From: Candidatus Paceibacterota bacterium
GTDB taxonomy: Bacteria > Verrucomicrobiota > Verrucomicrobiia > Limisphaerales > UBA8199
Length of the DNA stretch: 64,000 nt
Assembly (NCBI GenBank): GCA_035452965.1
Contig: DAOTCE010000001.1
Location: 372,001-436,000, forward strand
Direction of reading: 5' to 3'
The notes under the pieces are model-generated. The model did no database searches. It saw nothing but the letters and a program-made list of their open reading frames with translations, and was not told where the DNA came from. The position numbers and the translations under genes were made by a program. Positions 16,141-24,289 of this stretch are shown here, in pieces (position 1 is the first letter of the stretch; each line of letters opens with the position of its first letter).

Positions 16141-17187
16141 ATGAAGAATAGGAAATCCCGGAATCCGGATCGGAAAGTCAACGTCGCCGTCGTGGGCCTC
16201 GGCTTCATGGGCGTCACCCACATCAAGGCCTACCGCCAGCTTAAGGCTGCCCGAATTGCGGCGGTGTGCGATGCGTTCCGCGTCCCGGTCAACGGCATCC
16301 TGCCTGGGGTCTCCGGCAACATCACCGGCTCCGACGCCATGGATCTTGGCCGCGCCGTCAAAGTCTATCGCGCTCTCGACGAAGTCCTCGCCGACTCCGG
16401 CGTTGACCTTGTGGATCTCTGCGTCCCCACCGCCCTGCATCCCGAGCAGGCCATCGCCGCCCTCAAAGCCGGCAAGCACGTTATTTGCGAGAAGCCCCTC
16501 GCGCTCAACTCCGCGCGCGCCCGCGAGATCGCCCGCGCCGCCCAGTCCGCCCGCGGGTTCTTCATGCCGGCCATGTGCATGCGCTTCTGGCCCGGTTGGT
16601 CCTGCCTCAAGCAGATCGTGGCCGACAAGCCGTATGGCCGGATCTGCTCCGCCTCGTTCCGGCGGCTCTCTCCCGCTCCCGGCTGGAGCAAGGCCACCTA
16701 CAGCCGCGGCGACCTGACCGGCGGCGCGCTCCTCGACCTCCACATCCACGACACGGACTTCGTCCAGTTCCTCTTCGGCCGGCCGGCGAGCGTCTTCTCG
16801 TCCGGCGTGACGCGCAACGGCAATTCGATTGATCATGTCGTCACCCAGTACCACTACCCCCGCGGACCGGTCGTTTATGCCGAAGGCACCTGGCTGCTGA
16901 CCGGTGGCTTCAACATGGCTTACACCGTGATCTGCGAGCGGGCGACGCTGGACTTCGACCTGGCACGCGGCGCGCAAGCCCTGCGGATCAGCGAGGCCGG
17001 CAAAGCCTCGCGCTTCGTCAAGAGCGACGGGTCAGACGGCTACGTTGGAGAACTCCGCTACATGCTGGAAGCCATCCAAAGCGGCAAGCGGCCCAAAGTA
17101 GTCACGGCCCAGGACGGCTTGAGCGCGGTGCAAATCTGCGAAGCAGAAGCCAAGTCCGTCCGGACGGGCAAAGTCGTGGTCATTTAG
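16141..17187 (+). CDS. Gfo/Idh/MocA family NAD(P)-dependent oxidoreductase
   Basis: 348 residues. N-terminal Rossmann fold with the dinucleotide motif VAVVGLGFMGVTHIKAYRQL (~17-36), then the family's HVICEKPLALNSARAREIAR with the conserved EKP (~116). The C-terminal substrate domain contains GGALLDLHIHDTDFVQFLFG with the conserved catalytic-region Asp and His. No leader, so cytoplasmic. It begins 15 bases after the previous stop. The downstream exported isomerase-like gene hints at a sugar or inositol oxidation step. The substrate is unknown. Confidence 0.9.
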   Translation: MKNRKSRNPDRKVNVAVVGLGFMGVTHIKAYRQLKAARIAAVCDAFRVPVNGILPGVSGNITGSDAMDLGRAVKVYRALDEVLADSGVDLVDLCVPTALHPEQAIAALKAGKHVICEKPLALNSARAREIARAAQSARGFFMPAMCMRFWPGWSCLKQIVADKPYGRICSASFRRLSPAPGWSKATYSRGDLTGGALLDLHIHDTDFVQFLFGRPASVFSSGVTRNGNSIDHVVTQYHYPRGPVVYAEGTWLLTGGFNMAYTVICERATLDFDLARGAQALRISEAGKASRFVKSDGSDGYVGELRYMLEAIQSGKRPKVVTAQDGLSAVQICEAEAKSVRTGKVVVI

Positions 17188-17343
17188 CCGGGACTTGAAC
17201 TGGCGCCCTTTGGGTCCGTCTGCCTTGGGAGGCAAGGCCATTCCTCGCGAGCCACTCCGACGCGCGAAACCCGCCCTGGGCGTTCTTGCTGGCCGATCAA
17301 AAAGACGTTGAACGCAGTGCGGGTTCTGTTAGAACCTGCAAGC

Positions 17344-18237
17344 ATGAATTTTAATCGTCGGCAATTCATCCAAGCCAGCAGCCTCAGCCTGGGCGCGTTG
17401 AGCCTCGCGCCGCGGTTGGCCCGCGGGGCGGCGGAGTCCAAGCCGGCCAGCTTCCTCGTTCGGCCGCCGAAAATGCACTTGGGCCTGGTAACCTACAACC
17501 TCGCGCGGGATTGGGACATCCCCACCATTATCAAGAACTGCGAGGAAACGCAATTCGAGGGAGTGGAACTCCGCACCACCCACGCGCACAAGGTGGAGGT
17601 GAACCTGTCGCCGGAACAGCGCAAGGAAGTCCGGAAACGCTTTCAGGACTCAAAGATCCAACTGGTGGGCCTTGGCAGCGCGTTCGATTACCACACGCCT
17701 GACCAGGCCAAGCTCCGCCAGGACATTGAGGCCACCCGCCAGTACATCGTCCTCGCCCAGGACGTCGGCGCCTCCGGGGTCAAAGTCCGCCCCAACTCCC
17801 TCCCCCAGGAAGTCCCTGTCGAAAAGACCCTCGCCCAGATCGGCCGCGCCCTCGGCGAGCTTGGCGACTTCGCCCGCGACCACGGCCAGGTCATCCGCCT
17901 CGAAGTCCACGGCTCCGGCACCTCCTTTCCGCCCCACATCAAGACCATTCTCGACACGGCCAACCATCCCAACGTCGGCGCCTGCTGGAACTCCAACCCC
18001 ACCGACCTCGACGGCGAGGGCTGGGACCACAACTTCAACCTGCTCAAAGACAAGATCGTCCTGGTCCACATGCGCGACTTGTTTATCGAGGACTATCCCT
18101 TCCGCAAACTCTTTGCGCGCCTCAACCAGATCAACTACACCGGCTACTGCCTCGCCGAGATTCCCGCCAGCGCCGACCCTGTGCGCGTGATGAGATACTA
18201 CCGCGCCCTCTGGCTCGCCTACCAGGACCTGCTGTAG
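17344..18237 (+). CDS. Tat-exported sugar phosphate isomerase/epimerase-like protein
   Basis: 297 residues from the ATG at 17344. Twin-arginine leader NFNRRQFIQASSLSLGALSL with an Ala-rich cleavage region (RLARGAAES). The mature part is a xylose-isomerase-like TIM barrel: LGLVTYNLARDWDIPTIIKN, FEGVELRTTHAHKVEVNLSP, VIRLEVHGSGTS, VGACWNSNPTDLDGEGWDHN, LVHMRDLF and YCLAEIPASADP. Metal-ligand positions (Glu, Asn/Asp, His, Glu) are broadly kept. Export suggests action on a periplasmic keto-sugar. It probably belongs with the preceding oxidoreductase. Confidence 0.87.
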   Translation: MNFNRRQFIQASSLSLGALSLAPRLARGAAESKPASFLVRPPKMHLGLVTYNLARDWDIPTIIKNCEETQFEGVELRTTHAHKVEVNLSPEQRKEVRKRFQDSKIQLVGLGSAFDYHTPDQAKLRQDIEATRQYIVLAQDVGASGVKVRPNSLPQEVPVEKTLAQIGRALGELGDFARDHGQVIRLEVHGSGTSFPPHIKTILDTANHPNVGACWNSNPTDLDGEGWDHNFNLLKDKIVLVHMRDLFIEDYPFRKLFARLNQINYTGYCLAEIPASADPVRVMRYYRALWLAYQDLL

Positions 18238-18245
18238 CCTGGCTG

Positions 18246-18341
18246 ACGTTGCATGAGACATCGAATGGGCTGGACTTTGTCGGTTACGATTCGCTGGGCG
18301 CGGAGCATGTGCTGGGCTCATTTCCGCGCCGGGCGCTGTGA
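18246..18341 (+). pseudogene. Possible 3' remnant, family unknown
   Basis: In the 210-base gap after the exported isomerase, one frame reads TLHETSNGLDFVGYDSLGAE then HVLGSFPRRAL and TGA, with no start codon. Its composition is protein-like but only 31 codons long. It could be chance or the tail of a lost gene. Confidence 0.2.
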
Positions 18342-18447
18342 ATGGGCCAGCGTCCGGCGGGAGGGCGAGCGATCCCACGAGCCTTGGTTTAGTCGGCCGG
18401 TTTGGTAGTGGTTTGCTTTCGTAAGGACAGACCAGGTATCCTCCATT

Positions 18448-19884
18448 GTGTTTATGCCTCATTGTGATAGCCCCCGCCTGAGTCGCCTCCGCAGTCCTTT
18501 GCGGCCGGGCGCCGGCGCCGCCACCGCAAACGTGCTACTGCTGCTCCTATCCGGCGTGTTTGCGCTCGCAGCGGACCCTGGCGTAAAGGAGACACTGCAG
18601 CGCGAAGCCCGCCGCAGCCAGCCCGATTACATCGTCTATGTGCCCGGCAGCTTCGATGGTTCCACGCATGACGGCCACAACGAGCACTTCCTCGTCTTCG
18701 ACGGCCCGGACGGCTCGCTCATGGCCGTCTGGACCCAGAACATCAACGCCCCCGATGGCCCCGTCGGCAACCGCATCGTCTTCGCCCGCTCCACCGACGA
18801 GGGCGTGACTTGGTCGCCTCCCAAACACCTCGTTGGCCCCGCCACCCCCAAGGACCCCGCTCACATGGCCAGTTGGGCGTTCCCGATGGTCTCGAAGTCC
18901 GGCCGCATCTACGTTCTCTTCAACCGCAACCAGGGCAACTCCGGCTGGATCCAAATGCACACTGGCACCATGGAAGGCATCTACAGTGATGATAACGGCG
19001 CCACTTGGTCCGCGCCCCAGAACATCCCCATGCCCAAAAGCATCTACGACGATCCCGCCGGCCGCATTCCCGCCGAGTGGATCGTCTGGCAGAATCCCAT
19101 GCGCGACCTCAAAGGCGGCTACTTCGTGGGCTACTCCCACTGGGTCAACCATGCCCGTGCCACCCTCAAGAAAGTCGAGTCGTGGACGCAGATCGAGTCC
19201 GTCGTCGAGTTCATGCGCTTTGAGAACGTGGACACCAACCCCGAGCCCAAAGACCTCCGCGTGAAATACTCCGCCTGGGGCGAGCAGGCTCTCCGCGTGC
19301 CCCACTACAAGTATCCCCTCCTCAGCATCGCCCAGGAGCCGAGCATCGTCCGCCTGCCGGACAAGCGCCTCTTCTGTGTCATGCGCACCAACTCCGGTTA
19401 TATCTGGTACAGCCTCTCCGCCGACGACGGCGAGACCTGGTGCAACCCGCGCCCCCTCCTGCGCTGCGACCACGGCCTTCCCATCCTCCAGCCCGTCAGT
19501 TGCTGCCCAATTTACCAGTTGGCCGACGGCCGCTACGTGCTCCTCCACCACAACAACCGGGGCAACATTGATGCCAAACCCGAAGCCACCCACGGCCCCC
19601 GCCGCCCCGCCTTCATCGCCCTCGGCGAGTTCCGCCCCGGCGCCGATCAGCCCCTCTGGTTCAGCGACTCCAGGCAACTCATGGACACCGATGGCCTGCG
19701 TTACGACGGCACCCCACCCGTCGAAGGCAAACACGGCAGCACCGACATCGGCGTTTACCCCAGCTTTACCACTCGCAAAGGCAACAACGTCCTCTGGCAC
19801 CCCGACCGCAAGTTCTACCTCCTCGGCAAGAAGATCACGCCGGAATTCCTGGCGGACTTGAAAGTGCCTGCACCGGCGCCCTAG
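18448..19884 (+). CDS. Secreted sialidase-like (BNR/Asp-box) protein
   Basis: 478 residues. Sec-type signal with a long basic start (RLRSPLRPGAGAATANVLLL ... SGVFALAADP, cleavage near residue 42). At least three Asp-box repeats, S/T-x-D-x-G-x-T/S-W, are visible: STDEGVTWSPP, SDDNGATWSAP and SADDGETWCNP. These mark a six-bladed propeller of the exo-alpha-sialidase superfamily. Arginine-triad candidates occur (RIVFARS; RLFCVMRTNSGY), but I cannot confirm a catalytic set, so true sialidase activity is uncertain. Similar proteins are abundant in polysaccharide-degrading Verrucomicrobia. Confidence 0.82.
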   Translation: MFMPHCDSPRLSRLRSPLRPGAGAATANVLLLLLSGVFALAADPGVKETLQREARRSQPDYIVYVPGSFDGSTHDGHNEHFLVFDGPDGSLMAVWTQNINAPDGPVGNRIVFARSTDEGVTWSPPKHLVGPATPKDPAHMASWAFPMVSKSGRIYVLFNRNQGNSGWIQMHTGTMEGIYSDDNGATWSAPQNIPMPKSIYDDPAGRIPAEWIVWQNPMRDLKGGYFVGYSHWVNHARATLKKVESWTQIESVVEFMRFENVDTNPEPKDLRVKYSAWGEQALRVPHYKYPLLSIAQEPSIVRLPDKRLFCVMRTNSGYIWYSLSADDGETWCNPRPLLRCDHGLPILQPVSCCPIYQLADGRYVLLHHNNRGNIDAKPEATHGPRRPAFIALGEFRPGADQPLWFSDSRQLMDTDGLRYDGTPPVEGKHGSTDIGVYPSFTTRKGNNVLWHPDRKFYLLGKKITPEFLADLKVPAPAP

Positions 19885-19915
19885 CGCGCCTCAAGCAGAC
19901 ACGCCGCCGCCGGCG

Positions 19916-20365
19916 TCACTTGCGATAAGCCAGGATCATCCCCTCGTTGTTCATCGTGAATGTGTCGCCGCTCACCGTGCCGCTGGTGATCCCGGCCCTT
20001 TCCCACTTCATCGTGAGCTTTGCGCCTTGCCGGGTGTAAGTGGCCCTGACCTCGCGCACAACTTCGCTGCCGGAGGGTGGGATGAATGCCATCTTGCTGT
20101 TGCACGTGCCATCCGCTCTGATGATAAAGGTGCCGGAGCTCACGGTCAGCTCGTGCTCGCCATGCTTTGCCCGGCACGGCACCTTGTTTCCGTCAACGCT
20201 GACCAGCGTGTAGGTGCCGACGGGATCGACGCCGGGAGCGATATTGGCCGGCTCCCTGCAGCCGGTCCAGCCCGTGAGCATAAGCAAGGGGAACACACAC
20301 AAGCCGACAAGTCGCCGCGTTAACTGCTGCGATCTGCCATTCAAGTTACCAGGTTCATTATTCAT
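19916..20365 (-). CDS. Small lipoprotein, lipocalin-like in pattern
   Basis: 149 residues. Basic start (LTRRLVGLCVF), hydrophobic core, then lipobox LTGWTGC with Cys ~36, so it should be lipidated. The mature domain (VGTYTLVSVDGNKVPC; SGTFIIRADGTCNSKM; VRATYTRQGAKLTMKWERAG; GTVSGDTFTMNNEGMILAYR) has the short beta-strand rhythm of lipocalin-like proteins often seen in Bacteroidetes and Verrucomicrobia. It converges on the sialidase-like gene. The function is unknown. Confidence 0.72.
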   Translation of the reverse strand: MNNEPGNLNGRSQQLTRRLVGLCVFPLLMLTGWTGCREPANIAPGVDPVGTYTLVSVDGNKVPCRAKHGEHELTVSSGTFIIRADGTCNSKMAFIPPSGSEVVREVRATYTRQGAKLTMKWERAGITSGTVSGDTFTMNNEGMILAYRK

Positions 20366-20489
20366 GGGGATATATTAAGGGCGCCAAGTGAAAGCAGTGA
20401 ATTGATAAAACTGCAGGATGCATCGAACGAATCAATGGTTGTGAGATCACTGTGGTTGGAGCTATGAGCGGTGTCAGCGTGAACAGTGC

Positions 20490-20518
20490 TTGCGTGTTCG
20501 CGCCGCCCCCCGTATTAA
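20490..20518 (+). promoter_or_regulatory. Sigma-70 promoter of tRNA-Lys
   Basis: TTGCGT (20490-20495), 17-base spacer, TATTAA (20513-20518). The tRNA 5' end lies 30 bases past the -10 box. Good spacing and position. Confidence 0.55.
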
Positions 20519-20548
20519 GTAGTTTTGGCCACGGCCCTGCCGCGGTCC

Positions 20549-20624
20549 GGGTTGGTAGCTCAGTCGGTAGAGCAGCGGCCTTTTAAGCCGTTGGTCCTGG
20601 GTTCGAGTCCCAGCCAACCCACCA
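20549..20624 (+). tRNA. tRNA-Lys (anticodon UUU)
   Basis: All four arms fold. The acceptor GGGTTGG pairs with CCAACCC, and the D arm is GCTC/GAGC. The anticodon stem GCGGC/GCCGT encloses loop CTTTTAA with anticodon TTT. The T arm is CTGGG-TTCGAGT-CCCAG. The discriminator is A, and CCA is encoded (20622-20624). The region downstream is disturbed by a transposon and gene fragments. Confidence 0.97.
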
Positions 20625-21090
20625 TCTTAGAACCTGGGCAAACTTGCGTAAGACAAGGGTAGAAACCACTTCTCAGCTTCCAGTTCTAACTTGAGTTCTT
20701 TCGCGGGCAATCTCTGGGAAGCACAGGTCTCCAGGCAACCTGCCGCAACCGACCCGCAGAACTGCGCAGGGGCGTTTGGGGGTCTTCTATCCCTCCCACC
20801 GTCAGGACGCGCTATGGGGTCTCTGGTGGCCGAGGGCGGGGGATGTGGACCGGGGGGCCGAGGCTGGCTCGACGGTCGCCAGCTAGTCGGTAAATCATGG
20901 TGGTGCCGAAATCCCTCAGGCTGGTCGGGCGCTTTCGCCGAAAGCGCCACCGTTTGGCCGCGTTGGCGAGGCGGTCCTACCCAAGACTGCAGCCTTGCGT
21001 GCTGCCAGTGAATCACGCCTGCAATTCCCGGGCAGGGGGCGTAATCGCCGAGAGTAAGGCCAGTGGGATGATGACTACGCTAGACGCGTA
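20625..21090. other. Intergenic region downstream of tRNA-Lys
   Basis: 466 bases without a convincing gene. Open frames on both strands (20691-21011 plus, 20627-21016 minus) have low-complexity, Pro/Arg/Gly-rich translations and no start signal. The region contains a 9-bp hairpin with a 3-base loop at 20928-20948 (arms GGCGCTTTC/GAAAGCGCC). I saw no direct repeat of the tRNA 3' end that would mark an integration site. Confidence 0.5.
20928..20948. repeat. Short perfect hairpin
   Basis: Inverted repeat GGCGCTTTC/GAAAGCGCC with loop GCC, inside the non-coding stretch after tRNA-Lys. No T-run follows. The function is unknown. Confidence 0.4.
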
Positions 21091-21696
21091 ATGAAGACTC
21101 AATCCGCAAAGTGCGGTTGCTTCTTTTTCACCCTGTGTGTGTTGCTCGCGTATTCCACCTTGTCGAGCTTCGCAGCGACGGGCCGTTTCTTAAACCTCCC
21201 CTCTGGCTGGGGACAGCAACCAGATCCGGTTGCGGAAGCCAGGGAGGCGCAGCGCCAAGCGCAGAGGCAGGCAATACTGAGCCGGAGAGCAGAACTGGAA
21301 CAGAAAGCAAAAAGGATTGGCGCAATCGTGCAGAGTGCTGGCGCGGATGCCTACCGCAAGTATTCGGATGGAACGGTCGCGTTTCTGGGAGTCGTGCTGT
21401 ACAGGCATGAGGGTCTAAACACCAACACTGGTTCCGCGTATGCTTACTTGGATAGGATAGCTGTTCTAGACGAAGGATTCAGGGTGGAGGATGCAGCCGG
21501 CAACGGGTGCAGAATCTCGCCGTTGCGCAGAAGCGGGAATGACAATGACATTTTCGTGGTGGGCCTCAGCGGGTATAGCGGTCGTATCTACCACGACGTT
21601 TTGACGGTACGGCGCGTCGGGGATTACAAATACACAACTGTTCGAGACTCTTCCCGTACAATCCCCAGATTCGAGCTAGCAGCCTGTCGGACTTAG
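21091..21696 (+). CDS. Secreted hypothetical protein, C-terminus altered by the IS insertion
   Basis: 201 residues. Signal peptide ~1-29 (CFFFTLCVLLAYSTLSSFAA). A charged helix follows (EAREAQRQAQRQAILSRRAE), then a compact beta-rich part (DRIAVLDEGFRVEDAAGNGC; IFVVGLSGYSGRIYHDVLTV). The last six codons (ELA then ACRT) run into the left end of the IS. Removing the element and one CTAG copy restores ...RFELAIWTCRRST and a stop, so the native protein differed only in its last residues. The insertion therefore probably did little damage. No family recognised. Confidence 0.6.
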   Translation: MKTQSAKCGCFFFTLCVLLAYSTLSSFAATGRFLNLPSGWGQQPDPVAEAREAQRQAQRQAILSRRAELEQKAKRIGAIVQSAGADAYRKYSDGTVAFLGVVLYRHEGLNTNTGSAYAYLDRIAVLDEGFRVEDAAGNGCRISPLRRSGNDNDIFVVGLSGYSGRIYHDVLTVRRVGDYKYTTVRDSSRTIPRFELAACRT

Positions 21697-23325
21697 GCGA
21701 CAAATTATTTGGCGCTGTTTGAATACGAGGCGGGACTGAGCTGTCAATGGCGGCATGGCCGCACGTTTCGTCACAGTTGATTACGATACTCCCTTGCTTC
21801 TGCCGCCGAACCTGCGCGAGTGGGTGCCGGCGGGTCACTTGGCCCATTTTATCCTGGACGTGGTCGAGGACATGGACTTGCGCCAGGTGCGGGTCAATGA
21901 GCGGGGCACCGGCAGTGAACAGTATCCGCCGCGGATGCTCTTGGCGCTGTTGCTTGACTGTTATGCCACCGGGGTGTTTAGTTCCCGGCGCATCGAGCAA
22001 GCCACCTGGGACAGTGTGCCGGTGCGGCTGATTTGCGGGGATACCCATCCGGACCACGATACGATTTGCGCCTTTCGCCGAGAGAACCAGGCGCTGTTGG
22101 CGGAGACCTTTGTGCGGGTGTTGGAACTGGCCCAGGCGCTGAAGTTCCTGCAGGTGGGTCAAATCACGGTGGCGGTGGATGGGACCAAGGTACTGGCCAA
22201 CGCCAGCAAGCATGCCGCAGTCAGTTATGAGCATGCGGGCAAGACGATCGCGCAGTTGGAGTTAGAGGTCAAAGAATTGCTGGCCAAAGCCGAGCAAGCC
22301 GACAGCCGGCCGCTGGAGGAAGGTTTGACCATTCCGCAGGAAGTGCAGCGCCGGCAAGAACGGAAGGCCAAGCTGGCGGCAGCGCGGGCGGAGATTGAAG
22401 CGCGGGCCAAGGCTCGGGCCGCTGCCGAAATGGCTGAATACCAAGCCCAATTGGCCCAACGGGCGGCCCCACCGGAGCCCGGAGACAAGCCGCGCCGACC
22501 GGGACCCAAGGCTCCCAGTGGCCGGCCCCGGCCCACCGACCAATACAACTTCACCGACCCGCAGAGTCGGATCATGAAGGCGGGCAGCGGTCAACATTTT
22601 GAGCAGAGTTACAATGCGCAGGCGGCGGTGGAGGTGGAGAGCCGTTTGATGGTGGGAGAGCGGGTGAGCCAGGCGCCCAATGACAAGCAGGAACTGGTTC
22701 CCACAGTGGCGGCGATTGGCCGGCCGGTGGCATCGGTGGCCGCAGTATTGGCCGATAGTGGGTTTTAGAGCGAGGAGGCCGTGCGGAGGGTGGAAAGCAC
22801 CGCCGACGCTCAGCCCACCGGAACGATTGTGTATGCCGTCCTGGAGAAGAAGGAGCATCATCGGAGGGTCAGCGATCTGGAGCAAAGGCCCGAGCCGGAG
22901 GTGCCGGGTCCCGAGGCCCCTGCCAGCCAACGGATGAAATATCGGCTGCGGACGGCGGCGGGGCGCGCCCGATACAAGTTGCGGCAGCAGACGGTGGAGC
23001 CAGTCTTTGGGATTATCAAGAGCGTCTTGGGCTTTCGCCAATTCCTGCTGCGCGGTCTGGAGAAGGTGGCATTGGAATGGCAGTGGGTGTGCCTCGCTTA
23101 CAACCTCAAGCGGCTACACCTTCTAAGCGCGGGGTTCAAGACTGCCGCCGTGGCCTAAAAAGCGGCCAAGGAACCTGTGCGCGGGAGAAACTGAGCATTC
23201 TTGCTCTATAGGGTGATGGGGGAGGGCTGTAGCGCGCGATCAAGATCCGCCGAGGGTGACTTAGCCGTGCTCGCGCCTGCGGCCCCAGCTTGCCTGATAA
23301 GCCCCGCCTTAAGTCCGACAGGCTG
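21680..23325 (+). mobile_element. IS1182-like insertion sequence, 1646 bp
   Basis: The left end CAGCCTGTCGGACTTAGGCG is matched in reverse complement by the right end (23305-23325; AAGTCCGACAGGCTG), giving terminal inverted repeats of ~16-20 bp with a one-base indel. CTAG flanks both sides (21676-21679 and 23326-23329), which fits a 4-bp target duplication. The element contains one transposase frame on the plus strand, interrupted by an amber codon. The intact ends and near-identical repeats suggest a recent insertion. Confidence 0.88.
21755..23158 (+). pseudogene. IS1182-family transposase with an in-frame TAG
   Basis: 467 codons in one frame, broken by TAG at 22766-22768. The first part (337 residues) has the IS1182 N-terminal domain (PPNLREWVPAGHLAHFILDV; YPPRMLLALLLDCYATGVFS), the first catalytic Asp region (ITVAVDGTKVLANAS), a coiled Ala/Glu/Lys-rich insert, and the second (ADSGF). 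The frame resumes as SEEAVRRVE and ends with the DDE Glu region (RQQTVEPVFGIIKSVLGFRQ). Family members have Tyr where the stop lies (A-D-x-G-Y/F-Y-S-E), so one base change TAC/TAT to TAG explains it. Without readthrough the product lacks its catalytic Glu. Confidence 0.88.
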
Positions 23326-23330
23326 CTAGC

Positions 23331-23609
23331 TATTTGGACGTGCCGGAGGTCCACCTGAAGGAACGCAGCGCCGTGCCCGCTTTCGACAACGCCGAGCCGG
23401 CGAGCCGACAGAACGTAATGCGGATTCACAGCGGCAAGGACAAGCCGAGACACGCCTTCGCCGCCGTGCGTTACCGCGACCACTGGTTTTGGGTTGACGA
23501 AGCTGACTGGCAAACCAAACGCGCGCTCACCGCTGTCATGTTCTTCTTCACCCTCGCCGAATCCGGCAGTCCCGAGAGACTGCCCTTGATCACCATTCCG
23601 GCGCAGTAA
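23331..23609 (+). pseudogene. C-terminal remnant of a conserved hypothetical protein
   Basis: Directly after the IS, a frame reads YLDVPEVHLKERSAVPAFDN, then HAFAAVRYRDHWFWVDEADW and the end FFTLAESGSPERLPLITIPA. The last 50 residues look like a genuine conserved protein end. No proper start exists (only TTG at 23334). The pre-insertion sequence would not join it in frame to the upstream secreted gene, so the N-terminal part was already lost before the element arrived. Function unknown. Confidence 0.5.
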
Positions 23610-23689
23610 CGCCAGCCGGTCATCAAACACGGGCGCTAAAGGCGCGGCCCAATTGAACAACGAACCACATAGCATCAACACCCTTACCA

Positions 23690-24240
23690 ATGAAGACAAC
23701 AACTGCATTGGAACTCCTGACCTTAGCCTCGCAGCTTATTTGCTGACCGACTTAACCGCCTGCGAGACTACATGCCAGACCTCTCTCGGGGTGGAACCCT
23801 TCGGCCTCCTGGGGGGACTACTCCCGAATGCAAAAGAGGTTGCCCGATCGAGCCGACCTGTACTACATTAAACCGGAGGTGAACTGGGCCAAGTACACCA
23901 AACTCTGGATCACGCCGGTCGAGCTGTGGAAATCCGACGACCCGGATTCGTCGATGGGCAAAATCTCGGCCGATAACCAGCAGAAGCTGATTGATCTGTT
24001 CCACACCTCAATGAGCAACGCGCTGCAAAAGTACTGCCAGATTGTGACGGCCGGCGGGCAGGACGTCCCTGTAATCCACGCGGCGCAGCCCGACGCGCGG
24101 AAATCCAAGCCGGCTGCCACGGTGGACCGGCGGGTCGGGACCAAGGCCCTGCGCACCCAGCCCAACAGCACCTGGGGCGATGTGAAGCTGTCCTTCGGCT
24201 GGTCGGCACAGCGCTTCAACCCGCGCCTGATTGAAGAGAA
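23690..24240 (+). pseudogene. Decayed DUF3313-type lipoprotein gene
   Basis: The ATG at 23690 reads KTTTALELLTLASQLIC, then hits stops. A second frame carries a lipobox-like LLTDLTACETTCQ. The original frame resumes at 23767 (PLSGWNPSASWGDYSRM) and continues as LPDRADLYYIKPEVNWAKYT, KLWITPVELW and LIDLFHTSMSNALQKYC. These parts resemble DUF3313 proteins. The middle of that family is missing: residues jump to AATVDRRVGTKA, STWGDVKLSFGWSAQRFNPR, its usual C-terminus. So there are two compensating frameshifts, an internal deletion and loss of the stop. The open frame then runs on into the next gene. Confidence 0.6.
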
Positions 24241-24289
24241 AACGGGTTCCGTCACCAAAACCGCTCTCGGAGGCCTGGGGCGTGAAGTC

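Noticed and set aside
20627..21016. Two overlapping small open frames after tRNA-Lys
   Set aside because: Low-complexity Pro/Arg/Gly translation on both strands, no start signal and no domain pattern.
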